Shown piece by piece: positions 45,738 to 57,589 of a stretch of DNA of 64,000 nt. The stretch is from assembly GCA_025200525.1 (NCBI GenBank), contig CM045761.1, positions 63,830,009 through 63,894,008 of the forward strand, given 5' to 3'. Within the stretch, counting starts at the first letter, position 1, and every line of letters starts with the position of its first letter. The DNA comes from Camellia lanceoleosa (Eukaryota; Streptophyta; Magnoliopsida; Ericales; Theaceae). Below the pieces are notes generated by a model. It saw nothing but the letters and a program-made list of their open reading frames with translations. It was not told the origin of the DNA and made no database searches. Made by a program: the position numbers and the translations under genes.

Positions 45738-46135
45738 GATAAATGAGCTAAACTTGGCGAGCTGAGCTTATTCGAGCTCGAGCTTGGCTCATTTACTAAA
45801 CAAGCCTAATATTTGAGCTCGAACTCGCCTCGTTTACTAAACTAGTCGAGCCAAGCCGAGCCCTTAACGAGCCGAACCAAGCTTATTCAAACAAGTTGCT
45901 ATGGTATTGGGTGATGCTAGCTAACATTGATGAAAGATAAAAAATGATGAAAAAAATTGAGGAAAAAACATAGAGAAGAGAACAAATAATAATGCTAATA
46001 ATAAATTATATGTGTTTCTATTTCCTGCAGTGACACTATGAAAAAATGAATGAGAAAGAAAAATGAAAGAAGCTTGAACTCAGTAAAACTCGACTCGGTT
46101 CAACTCGTTTGCAGCCCTAGACTTGGCCAGTGACT
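45738..46135. repeat. GAGCTCGAGC-type repeat fragment, interrupted
   Basis: 45,745-45,890 is dense in GAGCTCGA, GAGCCAAGC and TTTACTAAAC words, and a second part with ACTCGACTCGG lies at 46,078-46,125. Between them is unrelated sequence that includes a 40-bp match to 24,618-24,658. Such words are frequent in plant dispersed repeats. The class was not determined. Confidence 0.45.
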
Positions 46136-46458
46136 TCGTCTATACATGTATGTCGGGGTTGATCCCATCTCTCTCCTTCTATAATAAAATTTAATTTTTA
46201 AATAAATATTAATTAAATATCAAATCGTACAACACAAGAATAAAAGAAAGTTTTATGATATGAGAAAATTAGTCAGCAAAGTATTAAGAATTTTAGACCA
46301 ATAATTTAAATTTAAATTTAAAATTTTAGACCAATAATTTAAATTTAAAATTTTAGACAACATTAAGTGATCCTTGACCATAGATGTTAGTTTTTCTTCT
46401 TGGTTTGTAGCATTCTTACGAGAACAACTATTTTCAAGAGCAATAACTTCAAGAACAC
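46136..46458. repeat. AT-rich DNA with short tandem unit
   Basis: AAAATTTTAGACCAATAATT is repeated at 46,290-46,360 with a period of about 38 bp. Otherwise featureless. Confidence 0.45.
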
Positions 46459-46461
46459 TAA

Positions 46462-46938
46462 CATTATGTTTGGATTAAGTGATTTAAAGATTTTTAAAAA
46501 AAAGAAATAGATTTCTTGAGATCCTAATCAATTGTTTAGATTACTAAACGGCAGAGAAATGAGGACAAAAGAGAAGGAATGGCAAGAAACTGATTTTTCT
46601 TATAATTCACTTTTCGAATCATTCAAAAATTGCAGAGATCGAGAGAAAAAAGAAATTGAGTGATTACTAATTTGATAATACCAAAAGTGTCCACAGGTTA
46701 AGAAGTTAAAAAACAAGGGTATTTTGGTGATATACCTTACAAAATATATTTTCTTTTCTTTTATGTAATTTATCTAAACAAAATTGGAGAGAAATTACTA
46801 TTCTTTTTTTTTTTTTTTATCCAACTTAACCAAACAAGAGAGAGAAATCATAATCTTTTCTATTATTTTATTTTCTCTCTTAACTTAATAAATTATTTTA
46901 TTTCTTTTCTTTTCTCACATAAACATCCAAACATAATG
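46462..46938. mobile_element. 477-bp MITE
   Basis: Ends CATTATGTTTGGATTAAG and the inverted CATCCAAACATAATG are flanked by TAA at 46,459-46,461 and 46,939-46,941. This is consistent with PIF/Harbinger target choice. No coding frame. Confidence 0.7.
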
Positions 46939-46941
46939 TAA

Positions 46942-47749
46942 GTATTCAAGAAAAAAATTAAATACAACGTTGATGCCATCTTATCGTAATGTATCGTAAT
47001 GACACGGTACTACCCAATATAATGAACCTTAATTGGATAATTGTTATGCATGTATCAAAAACTATCACACGTTTTGTTTTGTGTGGTTGACGCATATTAA
47101 TATCGTATTGAATTATTGGATATTATTACTTGTTTTGTTATGTTCAATTTTTATGTAGATATCCACGTCAATTTATCAAGTATAGGCTTTGAAGAGACTT
47201 CATGGAATTATATCTCAGCTGTCTTATTTTTCAATGACTTATGTTAAAATAAAAATTGTAATGATAAAACTATACCAAGACTCAACAATAATAGAGGGAT
47301 ATGAAGTCCAAGAAAAGAGGGACACATTTGGATATCTGTGATTATCTTTTCCTCTAGGAAATATCTCAGTGTGCAATGCACATCATATACAATCTTAACA
47401 CAAAATTACAGTAATTTTTATGAAAGTGATTTCATAAAAATATATAAGTTGAACACAAATTCGTGTAAATTTATAAAAATTTATATTTTATAAATTTATA
47501 CTAATTTATATTGATATAATTTTGTATTAAGATTTATGCACATTAAAAAAAATTTCATTTTCTTTTTTCCAAAAATAATAGAGGGATTTAGAGTCATAGG
47601 CATGGTGGAACCAGTCATAAATGAGATTGACTATACAGACAAAATTGTTCTTAACTTTTGGTCCAATTATGGACAATAAGGTTGAACTCTTTGTCCGATT
47701 ATGGAATGAGACCATACAAATTTAACTGGTTTAACTTTGTTCAATTATT
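46942..47749. other. Intergenic DNA, short minirepeats near the end
   Basis: No gene. Between 47,600 and 47,749 the words CCAATTATGGA and CCGATTATGGA, followed by GGTT(G/T)AACT, recur, giving a degenerate tandem of about 45-50 bp. A further copy lies at 53,200-53,250 on the other side of the LTR-like block. Confidence 0.4.
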
Positions 47750-47920
47750 GTAGCAACCGAAAATTAAATTATTTTTTAAATTTCATATCAGTGTTACTTA
47801 ATTATAAATGAGAAAAATATAATTTTATAGGTACAAATAATTGGGGTGAAAGTGTAAATAGGAAATAAAGAGAATTGAATGGTGGCACAAGCTGCTGCGC
47901 CTTATGATGTAAGGAATTAA

Positions 47921-48389
47921 GCTCAGGTTTGATTCACAAGATTAATAGTGAAGTATTAATAATTCTATTAGTGTGGTATTCACTATCCAATTAGGTCATG
48001 TTTGTTTGGGTGGACATGAGCTTGATTTGGATATATAAAAAAAATAATTAATTTATTATTATATTTTTTAAATTAAGTACGGACTAATTATTTTTTTTTT
48101 TTAAACTACTTTTAGTTAAGATAGATACATAAATCCAATTCATAGTCCCTCCTATTATAGTCATGAATGTGTTATAAATTCCGCCCAAACAAACATGGCC
48201 TTAGATTAATATCCATTGGATTAATAATTCCACCCCTACCCCATTACTAATAATCCTACAAATTTGTTGGATTAATTATCCATTTGATTAATAATCCTAA
48301 ACCAAAATGTTAAAACAAACATAGGATAATTAGGCCCACGGATTAATAATCTCAATCCCATACTCTAATCCACCCAATCAAACATGCCA
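47921..48389. mobile_element. Harbinger-related MITE, reverse orientation
   Basis: Read in reverse, its ends match the 5.4-kb Harbinger: right side ACCCAATCAAACATGCC, left side GCTCAGGTTTGATTCAC, with AATAGTGAAGTATTAATAAT and GTGTGGTATTCACTATCC shared internally. TAA flanks it at 47,918-47,920 and 48,390-48,392. It has been split by another MITE at 47,994-48,200. Confidence 0.78.
47994..48200. mobile_element. 207-bp MITE nested inside a Harbinger MITE
   Basis: TIRs GGTCATGTTTGTTTGGGTGG and the inverted CCGCCCAAACAAACATGGCC are flanked by TTA at 47,991-47,993 and 48,201-48,203. Both sides continue into the outer MITE. Confidence 0.88.
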
Positions 48390-48392
48390 TAA

Positions 48393-50508
48393 GGGAATTA
48401 AATGACACAAGCTTTTGCTTCTTTTATTTATTTATTTATTTATTTATTCATGTCCAGAACATTCAAAATGCAGAACATTTAGGATCCACTTTTACAAGTC
48501 AAATTCAGAGAAGCTGGCTGATTTACCTAAACCGTCGGACTTCCACTTGAGTAGTAAGGGATTCAAACCCTATTTAGTGCAATTTTGATAATTTGTAATA
48601 AAAAAAAGTTAAACTTAATTAAATGAGGTTACATAAGTTATGATATTCCTCTTCTTAGTATGAAAATAGACAAATTCATAAATTATAATTAAGGCAAATA
48701 TATAATTTTATTATTAAATGTGAAGTGAAATGATATTTAACAATAATTAATATGTTGTTTCTATTATTAATCTAATAATTTGAGTTATATTTCTTTTTGT
48801 TTTAATTTCATAACAAAAAATACAATACGAATATAACACGCACACAAATTTTTAGTTTTTAAGAATAAAAAAGTTTTAGAATATTTCCAACCTTTCATTA
48901 TTTTATTTTAATTTTTTTTTATCTAATTTGATTTTAAATTTGTATAAAAAATTTGATTTGATTTGATATGAATTATTTTAACTTTTTCATTAAATTTTTA
49001 TCAATTTTTAAAAGAACTTTCATTCTTATTCCAAAAAAATTTTCATCAATTTTGATAAAAAAAAAAAACAATAATTTCCAACGCTTCATCTTTTTAAATT
49101 TCTATTAGATTATAATTCGATAAAAAAAATATCAAGGGTTGAAAATTATCTTAATTGGAATTATATTGACACTTATGACTACATCATTTTAAGTCGGATT
49201 ATGAAAAGTTTTTTGAGATGTCAAACATTTTTCATTTGTAAATATCCTACCTATTAAAAAAGAAAAAGAAAAAGAAAAAAATGTGTATCTTTTGGATATA
49301 TGTTTATCAATTTTGTTTTGTGGATATAAACAACTAATATTTCTATTTAAAAAATTAAAAAGTATATAAAAAAATAGATTGGATTTTTTGGGGATAAAAT
49401 TAGCCATCTAATTCTTCTATATACTATTTTAAGACGGACTATTTTAATCACATAAAAAAATAGAAATTATATTTGGAGATTATTCCTACATATTATGCTA
49501 TTATATACAAATATAGTGATAACAAATTAATTAACATATGTGAAAAATTATACTAAGTTTTCATTTTCAATTAATTGAATTATGATTAACAAACTAACAA
49601 ATAGCAGTAATGGTATAATAGGATAGAAAGAAAATAAAAATAAAAAACATAATGATATTTAAAAGTTTTAAATTTACCTAGTTATACAAAATCTAATGTT
49701 ATAGTAAAATCTTGAATTCCCAATAATTTTTCACATTTTCTATAAAATAAAATGATAATAAAAAATAAAAAATTTGATACCCATTTTTTTACTTCAATTT
49801 TACGGTTTTCATTGAAAAAAAAACAAAATCCGATCAAAATTCTTAGCACAAGATGGGCATAGACACTTCGCTTACAACCATCATCACCAATAATTTTTCT
49901 CTACCACGTAAACCTATAAACAAATGCATAAAGCTCACTAAAATGGAAACCAAAACCAAACCAACACATAGAGAAAAAGAATCACATAGGAAAAAAAAAA
50001 AATTTAAAAACAAATAAATTTATGGAGTAGTAGGATAGTACTCCCAACAACTTAGACATTGCCCCGCCTAATCCGCCAGCTCCTTTGCCAGTGCCAACGA
50101 AATCTAGGAGTTGAGATAACTAATCAAATTATTCCTTAAATAAGACTTAAAAATTGATTAATTTGTCCTATTAAGTAATTTAAAATTCTGACAGATACAC
50201 ATAAAAATAAATAAATAATTATATTATTAAATCATAATTAAAATTTAGATATTATCATATCTTTTTGAGATCTATATCTAAATTCTTATTTTATTTATTT
50301 TTGTGTGGTTTCTATTTATTTTCAATTTATTTAAAATGGAGTTGTGGATTTCTATTTTTTTTAATTTAATTTATCTATGGTTTCTATTTGTTTTTAATCA
50401 TTATTATTTAGGTAAGTCACGATGTGAGTTAAATATGTGATAGACATGTGAGTTTTATTGATTTAAAATATGATAGTGTGAGATATTTTCAAATTAGATT
50501 TGTTTAGA
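48393..50508. other. AT-rich DNA, no gene assigned
   Basis: Contains (TTTA)n at 48,424-48,448 and long AT stretches. The segment 50,022-50,112 is less AT-rich and can be read on the minus strand as a short Gly-rich frame (see findings), too little to call a gene. Confidence 0.45.
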
Positions 50509-51594
50509 TAGACTTTAAAGATTTTTAAAATTTGAAATTAGATATTGAGAGATAAAATAAAAATCATATTTATTAATTTTATCGATTTGTATATCTAATT
50601 TTTAATTTTTTTGGGTTATGTTATAATATAATACATAAGATATATATAGATAACCATAATTTTCATAAAAAAATATTATTTGATTTTTTAAGGGAGTAAA
50701 AAGGAAGGCAAGTTTTAATATTTTCTTTTGGAAATCGATGAGAGAAATTACAATAGAAAGATTATGAAATATTTTTGTTATATTTTCATTTGAAATCCAT
50801 AAATTAAGGAATAATTATTATTTCTAAAATAATTAAATAGGTATGAGAAAAGTTGAAAAGGGGGGATAACTATTATTTCCAAAATTATTAAATAGGTATA
50901 AGAGAAATTGAAAATGGTGTGTATGGGATAAGTAAAAAATGCTTGGGAGAAATCAAGTGCTGAGTTTTTTTTTTTTTTTTTTTTAATCAAAAAATTAAGA
51001 AATTAAGATTGAGGTATTGGAGCTCTCACAAGACTTGTTTAGATAGACTTTAAAGATTTTTAAATTTAAAATTGGATATTGAGAGGTAAAATAAAGATTT
51101 TAACTGAATAAATAAAAATCATATTTATTAATTTTATCGGTTTGTATATCTGATTTTTAATTTTTTTGGGTTATGTTATAATATAATACATAAGATATAA
51201 ATAGATAACCACAATTTTCATGGAAAATATTATCTGATTTTTTAAGGGAGAGAAAATGAAGGCAAGTTTTACTATTTTCTTTTAGAAATCGATGAGAGAA
51301 ATTACAATCGAGAGATTATGAAATATTTTTGTTATATTTCTGTTTGAAATCCATAAATTAAGAAATAATTATTATTTTTAAAATAATTAAATAGGTATGG
51401 CAAAAGTTGAAAAGAGAAGATAATTATTATTTCCAAAATAATTAAATAGTTATGAGAGAAGTTGAAAAAGGTGTGTATAAGAAAAATTAAAAAAGCTTGA
51501 GAGAAATAAATATGTGCTGAGTTTTTTTTTTAAAATTAAAAAATTAAAATTAAGATATTAAAACTCTCACAAAACTTGTGAGTTATATATATAG
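50509..51594 (-). repeat. Two tandem Helitron-like units, 524 and 541 bp
   Basis: The segment beginning TGTTTAGATAGACTTTAAAG at 50,511 recurs at 51,035, and the similarity runs the whole unit length to CTCTCACAA(G/A)ACTTG at 51,033 and 51,574. On the minus strand the outer end reads TCTATATATATAACTCAC, a Helitron-like 5' end. The inner unit lacks that end and is joined head to tail. No RepHel protein is encoded. Confidence 0.65.
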
Positions 51595-52586
51595 ACATGG
51601 ATGCTAATGACACCAAATTTAGACAAGTAATGTGCCCAGGTGAAATGAGCCACCTATTGACTCTCTTGCTTGAAATTAACCTATACCCCTATTTTAAGAA
51701 GATGGTAAAAATTAATTTTTTTACTTTTAATTAAGATTTTTTAGAGTGATTTGAAAAGTTGGTAAAAAATTGCCTTTAATCAAGCTTTTTGGGAGTGATT
51801 TGACTAAAATACCTTCATTCAACTTAAAAAATTATATTTTATCCAAACTTACAAAATATAAATATTAAAAATAATTATGTAATTTTTTAACTTGATTTTT
51901 ACGCATCACAAATGAGACAAAAAAACACAACACGCGTTTACTTCCAAAACGCAAACCACGCGTTTTATTACCTTTCCCAAAAGAGCCCTAAATAGACACT
52001 TTCTAGCTAAAGAGGGTATGAACAAATGAGCAAAAGAAGAAAAGACAGCCTCGGACAAAGGAAAAGTAAAAATTAAGAGAAGGTATTAAGGTGAATCCTA
52101 TTATATCTTAAATTATTATGAATAATTTTATGTAAATTATGTTTCGTAAATTATATTACTATTTCAAACGTATTATTTGTTTAATAAATTCTATTTGTAT
52201 AAAAAGAAAAATTCATAGATATAATTGTTTATCAAATATACTTTTGGGAATTATTTTATAATAAATAATGTGAGCTAATACTTCTGTAAATAACACTACG
52301 GAAATATTGGTTCAGTGCCTTTGGAAGACTTTAATATCCATCGAAAGTCACTCTGGGTGCCCTCTGATTAGTCGCTTTAGTGACTCTCTGTTTATCGTGA
52401 ATCCAATGACTTTTTGTTCTGATTGTCAGCTCAGTAACCCTTTAATCTGATCTACACCGTGATTATGATTATATATTTCGGTACGATATTGTATATATAT
52501 GATTTCTTAAACGGATTTCTATTATCTGAAATGAATGCGATTCACCTATTTATTTTGATTGAAAAATCCTATTATTTGACTCATGT
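51595..52586. other. AT-rich DNA within LTR-like block, no gene
   Basis: No coding frame of note. 52,300-52,450 is more GC-balanced, with repeated GTGACT/AGTCACT words, and may be LTR sequence. Confidence 0.4.
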
Positions 52587-52928
52587 TAACGTAACGTTTA
52601 TCTATGGTAATTTTCTGGTTCCTTGTACTCTCAGTATATTATTTCTCATTATGCAATATGCTTATAATCTGTTTATCAATTTTTAGGAGATAATACAATT
52701 CAGAAATTGCTTTTGGAGCGTCTTAGAAGCAGTATATATAATAAAGACACACGAACCTTTGTTATCCTATTATTTATTATTATTTTTATGTAACGTAACG
52801 CTTATCTATGGGTATTTTTCCTTGTACTTATACTCATTATATATTCATTATATAATATGCTTATAACTGCTTTATTTTTTTAGATATAATACAAAAATAA
52901 ATTGCTTTTGGAGCGTCTTAGAAGCAGG
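52587..52928. repeat. Duplicated segment with period about 202 bp
   Basis: TAACGTAACG(T/C)TTATCTATGG to TTTTGGAGCGTCTTAGAAGCAG occurs at 52,587-52,731 and again at 52,789-52,928. Both copies end with the same 22-bp word, within the 3' part of the LTR-like block. Confidence 0.8.
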
Positions 52929-53198
52929 GCTATGGAATAGACACACAGAGCACTGTTATAATATTTATAAAATCTATTTGTATAAGTCAACTCCTTATAT
53001 GTAAATATCAAGCTATTTGGTTAATGGCTTTCTGTTATAAAAAGTAGAAGTTCATATGATAATTTTTGTACCCTCACTTAAAATATTATTTCTGCTCATA
53101 TTTATTAATTTGTTTAGTTTTAGAATTGGCCTTGGATAACTACAGTTATTGGCCATTATGATACTTAACCGTTAGGGTACAAGAAGCGAGTCATGACA

Positions 53199-53578
53199 AG
53201 AATTATGGTATGAGAGACTCTACAAATAAACTGGTTTAACTCCAATTGGCCCTATTTGGAAAGTAGGTGCTTTTTTGGTTAAAATAGATTAAAATAGTCA
53301 ATAAACAAAGTGTTACATCCGAACCATAATCAATTCACTTTTTTTCTCACAATTATCAAATCAATTACAAAACAAAAAAGCCAATTATCATTCCAAATAT
53401 AATTTTTTTTGTCAAGCTAAAATATCTAAAAAACCAACTAAAATAGCCAATTATTTTTCAAATAAATTACACTAACCTCCGTTGAATTTTGGGGAAAATA
53501 TTTTAAGCTTTACAGTTTTAACATAATTACATCTATCTTTTTTTTTGTATGGCTTAACGAACTGAAACTATGCAGATA
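53199..53578. repeat. Degraded MITE, TTTTTGAC-family relative
   Basis: 53,252-53,460 starts CCCTATTTGGAAAGTAGG and ends near ATTTTTCAAATAAATTAC, with AAAATAG words on both arms in inverted order. It resembles the MITEs at 22.7-23.2 kb. TIRs are poor and no duplication is seen. Confidence 0.35.
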
Positions 53579-53581
53579 ATA

Positions 53582-53999
53582 TGGGTGTTTGGGAAGTGGA
53601 TATTTTAGAATTTTTTGACTTTTTTGGCTAATAGGCTATTTTACTTTTTATGTTTGGGAAGTTAGGTTAAATTTTTGGGTTAGTTGTTTTTATTGAAAAA
53701 TATGTTTGAAATGATATTTGAGGTTGAAATGACAAATTTGTCCCTAATCTTATTTTTCCCAAAATTGATCTAGGGGGCAAAATGGTAATTTAATTACTGT
53801 GTGAGATGAATGGTATGAGCGAGCCTACATGTGTGGTCACAAAATGTAGGCCGTCGTGCGTTATGTGACCCTTGCCTTTTCTTTATTTTATTTTTTTTAA
53901 TTTTTTTTTAAATCAATGGGTTGGTGTGGCTAAAAGTTTTTTTTTTTTTTTATATTTGAGGCCAAAATAGTCTGTAGCCATGGTTCCCAAACACCGCCA
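53582..53999. mobile_element. 418-bp MITE
   Basis: Ends TGGGTGTTTGGGAAGTGG and the inverted GGTTCCCAAACACCGCCA are flanked by ATA at 53,579-53,581 and 54,000-54,002. The interior has a short GC-balanced stretch (53,815-53,870) with no recognisable coding content. Confidence 0.7.
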
Positions 54000-54000
54000 A

Positions 54001-54600
54001 TATAACTACAACAAATGACACTTTTGGTGACTAATTTTTTAGTTGCCAAAAGTCTTTTTTTAGTCGCCGATATGAAATTTTTCCCACTAAAATTTTATAC
54101 ACATTTGGCGACTAAACTATTTTAGTAGAAAAATATTAATATATGACGATTAAAATTATTTTAGTGGCCAAAACATGAACTAATGCCGACAAAAGAAAAT
54201 TCGGTCACCAAGAGGTGTAATACCATTGCCGACTAAATGTTTTTGGTCACTGAAAATATATATTTAGTGACCAATTTTTTGGTCGCCGAAGATTAAATTA
54301 AACTTGTGGGAAATTATGCTAATTATTTGGTTTGGAAAAATTAATATACCTCAACCAAAAAAATATTAGTAGCCTAAACCCAAAACTAAAGCCGACCAAT
54401 TGTTTTTTGTCACCTATTGTTATACTTTTGGTGACTAATTTTTTTTTAGTCAGCAAAAATTAATATACAACGAATAAAACAATTTAGTAGCCTAAAACCT
54501 AAGTTAACGCTGACCAATCATTTTTTTGGTCGCCTATTGTTATAGTTCTGGCGACTAAATTTGTTTTAGTCACCAAATTTAGTTGCCAAAAGTGTAACAC
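54001..54600. repeat. GCGACTAAA-type repeat, possible CACTA relic
   Basis: Dense with TTTTGG(T/C)GACTAA and its inverse TAGTCGCCAAA-like words in both orientations, starting with ACTACAACAAATGACACTTTTGG. Such subterminal arrays with an ACTACAA-like start occur in plant CACTA elements. The outer termini are too diverged to be sure. Confidence 0.4.
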
Positions 54601-54761
54601 GAGGATAAACAAGAAAAAACGTACATCTTAGTGTAAAAGATATGACAACTTTATTTTTTATCTATATAATTAACGAATTATTGATAAAAATGATAATAAG
54701 TGTTTTGTGTATTCAAAATTTTAAGGCAACTTAATAGCGAGTGAGCAAAGCCTTCCATTTA

Positions 54762-55117
54762 GAGCATCTCCAGCAAGCTTGCCATTTCACCATAAATTCT
54801 ATACTAGCGAGCCAAACACTTGAATTCCTTCTCCAGCAGCCTAGGCAAGGTGAAGCTAAAGTAACATTTTGCTACAGTACCTCGCTGGGAAAGGCAAGGT
54901 ACTGTGCACTAGCTCTTAAGTTTTTTTATGCTTTTTTTAATTCAAACTTTTATTTTTAAGAATATTTTAATAGAAGATATTTAAAATATAAGAATATTTT
55001 AATAAAAGATAGCTAAAGTAGATAGCCTTGTTGGAGTGCATATTAAAAAAATGACTAGCTAAAATAGTAAAGTGAAATTTTGAATAGCCATTTTGACTAT
55101 CATTGCTGTAGATGCTC
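54762..55117. mobile_element. 356-bp MITE with GAGCATCTCC ends
   Basis: TIRs GAGCATCTCCAGCA and the inverted TGCTGTAGATGCTC are flanked by TTA at 54,759-54,761 and 55,118-55,120. This is a common angiosperm MITE terminus. The interior has inverted words such as GCTAAAGTA and ACTAGCTAAAATAG. No gene. Confidence 0.88.
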
Positions 55118-55120
55118 TTA

Positions 55121-56605
55121 GTGGCTTCCCCACTTTTCCCTCGCCTAATTATAGGAACAAACAAGAGCAGAGTGAAATAATTATGTCAAAACTATGATAC
55201 TTGTTCTATTTTCTTCAAACCTAAAGATAGGTCTGTGTAATATTTTTTAAGCAACTTCTTTTTGTTGACTCTTTATGTTTTTAGTGATTTTTTCTTAAAT
55301 TAAATATATATATATATATATATATAGTTTTATACATTTGAGAAAATAAAGTAATAATTTTTTTGAAAAAATAGGAACTAATTTGATAAAAATAAATATC
55401 AAACAAATATTTTTAAAATTTTAAAACTTATTTCTGACCTCCTAAAATATAAAATTATGTAAAAATGATAAATGTTTTTATTTTTTTTTATTTTCTTCAC
55501 CAAATTTATTTTTTAATTTTTAGAAAAAAAATTTGAAAATCAAACCAAACATAGCCAAAAAAAATCAACTAAAAAAAGCCAAGAATTTTATTTTTTTCAA
55601 TTATTTTGTCGATAGTATTTTAAAAAAAAAAATCAAAAAAAATATTTCTAAACAAGATGAACCTTGAAAATAAATAATATATATATATATATACAAATAT
55701 TAAAAACATAAAAATAAAATACATTTTTTTAACTATTGCCAAACACAGCCTTCATGCAATACAAAAAATGGTTTGACTTTGTCTAATCGAGATGAAACTC
55801 GACAATGTCTATATAATGTAACTCAATAGTCATTGGGTTTGAAGTCATTTACACTCGGTACTTTTCTTGGTCGCCTTATCTAATAGCACAACAATGTCAA
55901 AGTTGGATAGCATCTCAATAATTTTTCCTTTTTAGCAATGTTAAATTCATATTTTGGTATATTATAATATTCAAAATATTATTAATTTGTTAATTTTGCG
56001 TCGGTGTTGCAAATGCTTGTGAGTAACAAATTTGGCAATCTAATTAAACTGCAACAACTCCTTTGAAATGTCATTGAAAAGCTTGTTTCTTTAGATCTTG
56101 TTAGAGAATGTGATTGACAAGTTTGATAATTTGTCAAACATTATGTATGCATGAATTTTGTACACATGATTATTGGTATTTAATTTGATACAAATCATGT
56201 TTTTCCATATAACATTTGCAAGAAGATTGGTAGTTTTCCTCAGAGATGATTCAATCATCAAGATATTTAGCATATCATCTACGCCTTCAAGAATTTATTT
56301 ATTTATTTATTTATTTTTAATTCTTATCATTCAAGGCCTTGATTTTTAAAACACCTAATAAAATATGGCCTCATTTTGATGTCATTATTGATTTTTCCAA
56401 AGCTATACAGGTTGTTTGGTTTGAACTTTCAGGATTCACTTTTCAAAAAATTAAATTTTTTATTTTCAGTGTTTTTTAATTTCTACTGAATTTTTTTAAT
56501 ATTTTAAGTAATTTTTTTTTTAAATTTTTAGATACACCTAACATAAATACACTTAAAAATATAATATTTGTGGAAAAAAAATCTTTAGAAAATTCATTAA
56601 ATACC

Positions 56606-56643
<38 letters not shown>

Positions 56644-57214
56644 GAGAATTCATTCGTATTCTTGTATATATATTGATTTTTTAAAATATTTTTTTACAAA
56701 TGTTTTACTTTTTAGATATATCTAAGGTCCATCCAAAAAGGTTTTAAAAAAAAACTTAAAATTTTAAAAATACTTACTAAAAACAAAAACAAAAAATACA
56801 AAAAATAAAAAATTCAAATTCTAAAAAATTGAATCTAAACACACTGATAGTTGTTTTTTTAACGACTTTTGTATTTTATAATTTGTGTAATGTTTTTTGT
56901 TTGGCCTATTGGGTTTTGTGATTTTTTTGTTTTGTTTTGTATGAGGGTTGCTTTTTCTTTTAATATAAATGTATTTTTTAAAAATATTTCTAAAATTTAA
57001 AAATGACAATTAAAATGATTTTTATGGAATTGGTAAATTATAAATACATCTTTTGAAATTCACTTCAAATATAAATGGCCGCATGTGATGCTGCCCTGTT
57101 AAGTTTCTAATTGCATAATAATGTCAAAAATATATTTTAATTAACAATTTATGTAATTTTATTATTGTGTAGAGGAGTTATTAAAAATTTTATTTTTCTG
57201 CTAATTCTATCTAT
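55121..57214. other. AT-rich DNA, no gene seen
   Basis: Long A and T runs, several (TA)n tracts (55,303-55,325; 55,678-55,693; 56,620-56,642) and (TTTA)n at 56,296-56,315. No domain, TIR or LTR could be supported. Confidence 0.5.
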
Positions 57215-57223
57215 AAAAAAAAA

Positions 57224-57580
57224 GGATAAATTACACTTACACTTCCTGAGGTTTGAGTTTAATACATATCACATCCTGACGTTTAGGAAATTACACTAAT
57301 TTCTTGTCATTGTAATTATTTAGACGGAATGAAAACATTGAACTCATACACTTTTTATTTTTTTGCTTTGCTTTACTTTCTTTTTTTTTTTTCACCATTT
57401 CCTTTACTTTTTTTTTAATGTAATTTTCTCTATTTTTTTATTAGGAGTTGTTATATTTTATATAAGCGGGGGTTTGTAAAATGAGACTATTAATTACAAG
57501 AATGAGAATATAATTTTTAAAACGTCAAGGAGTAGGTAGTAATTTGACCAAACCTCAAGAAATATTAATGTAATTTATTC
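57224..57580. mobile_element. 357-bp MITE of the Mutator-like TIR family
   Basis: Ends GGATAAATTACACTTAC with TGAGGTTTG, and AAACCTCAAG with GTAATTTATTC, match the family of 23,752-25,559. The flanks are nine A bases on each side (57,215-57,223 and 57,581-57,589), which fits a 9-bp duplication but is low in information. Confidence 0.65.
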
Positions 57581-57589
57581 AAAAAAAAA

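Larger units (their letters stand above)
47750..53198 (+). mobile_element. Long LTR-like block with nested insertions
   Basis: The left end, TGTAGCAACCG, matches the start of the solo LTR at 37,960. The right end has TTATTGGCCATTATGAT, then GAGTCATGACA, closely resembling that LTR's 3' end (ATTATTGGCCAGTTACGAT, GTCGTGACA). I infer a diverged solo LTR of the same broad family, expanded to 5.4 kb by MITEs (47,921-48,389), tandem Helitron-like units and other AT-rich DNA. No exact 5-bp duplication flanks it. The two ends could also belong to separate fragments. Confidence 0.4.

Noticed and set aside
52459..52686. Hydrophobic 75-codon frame resembling a membrane protein
   Set aside because: AT-rich DNA gives Ile/Leu/Phe/Tyr-rich translations by default. 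The stretch is within an LTR-like block and half of it is duplicated at 52,789.
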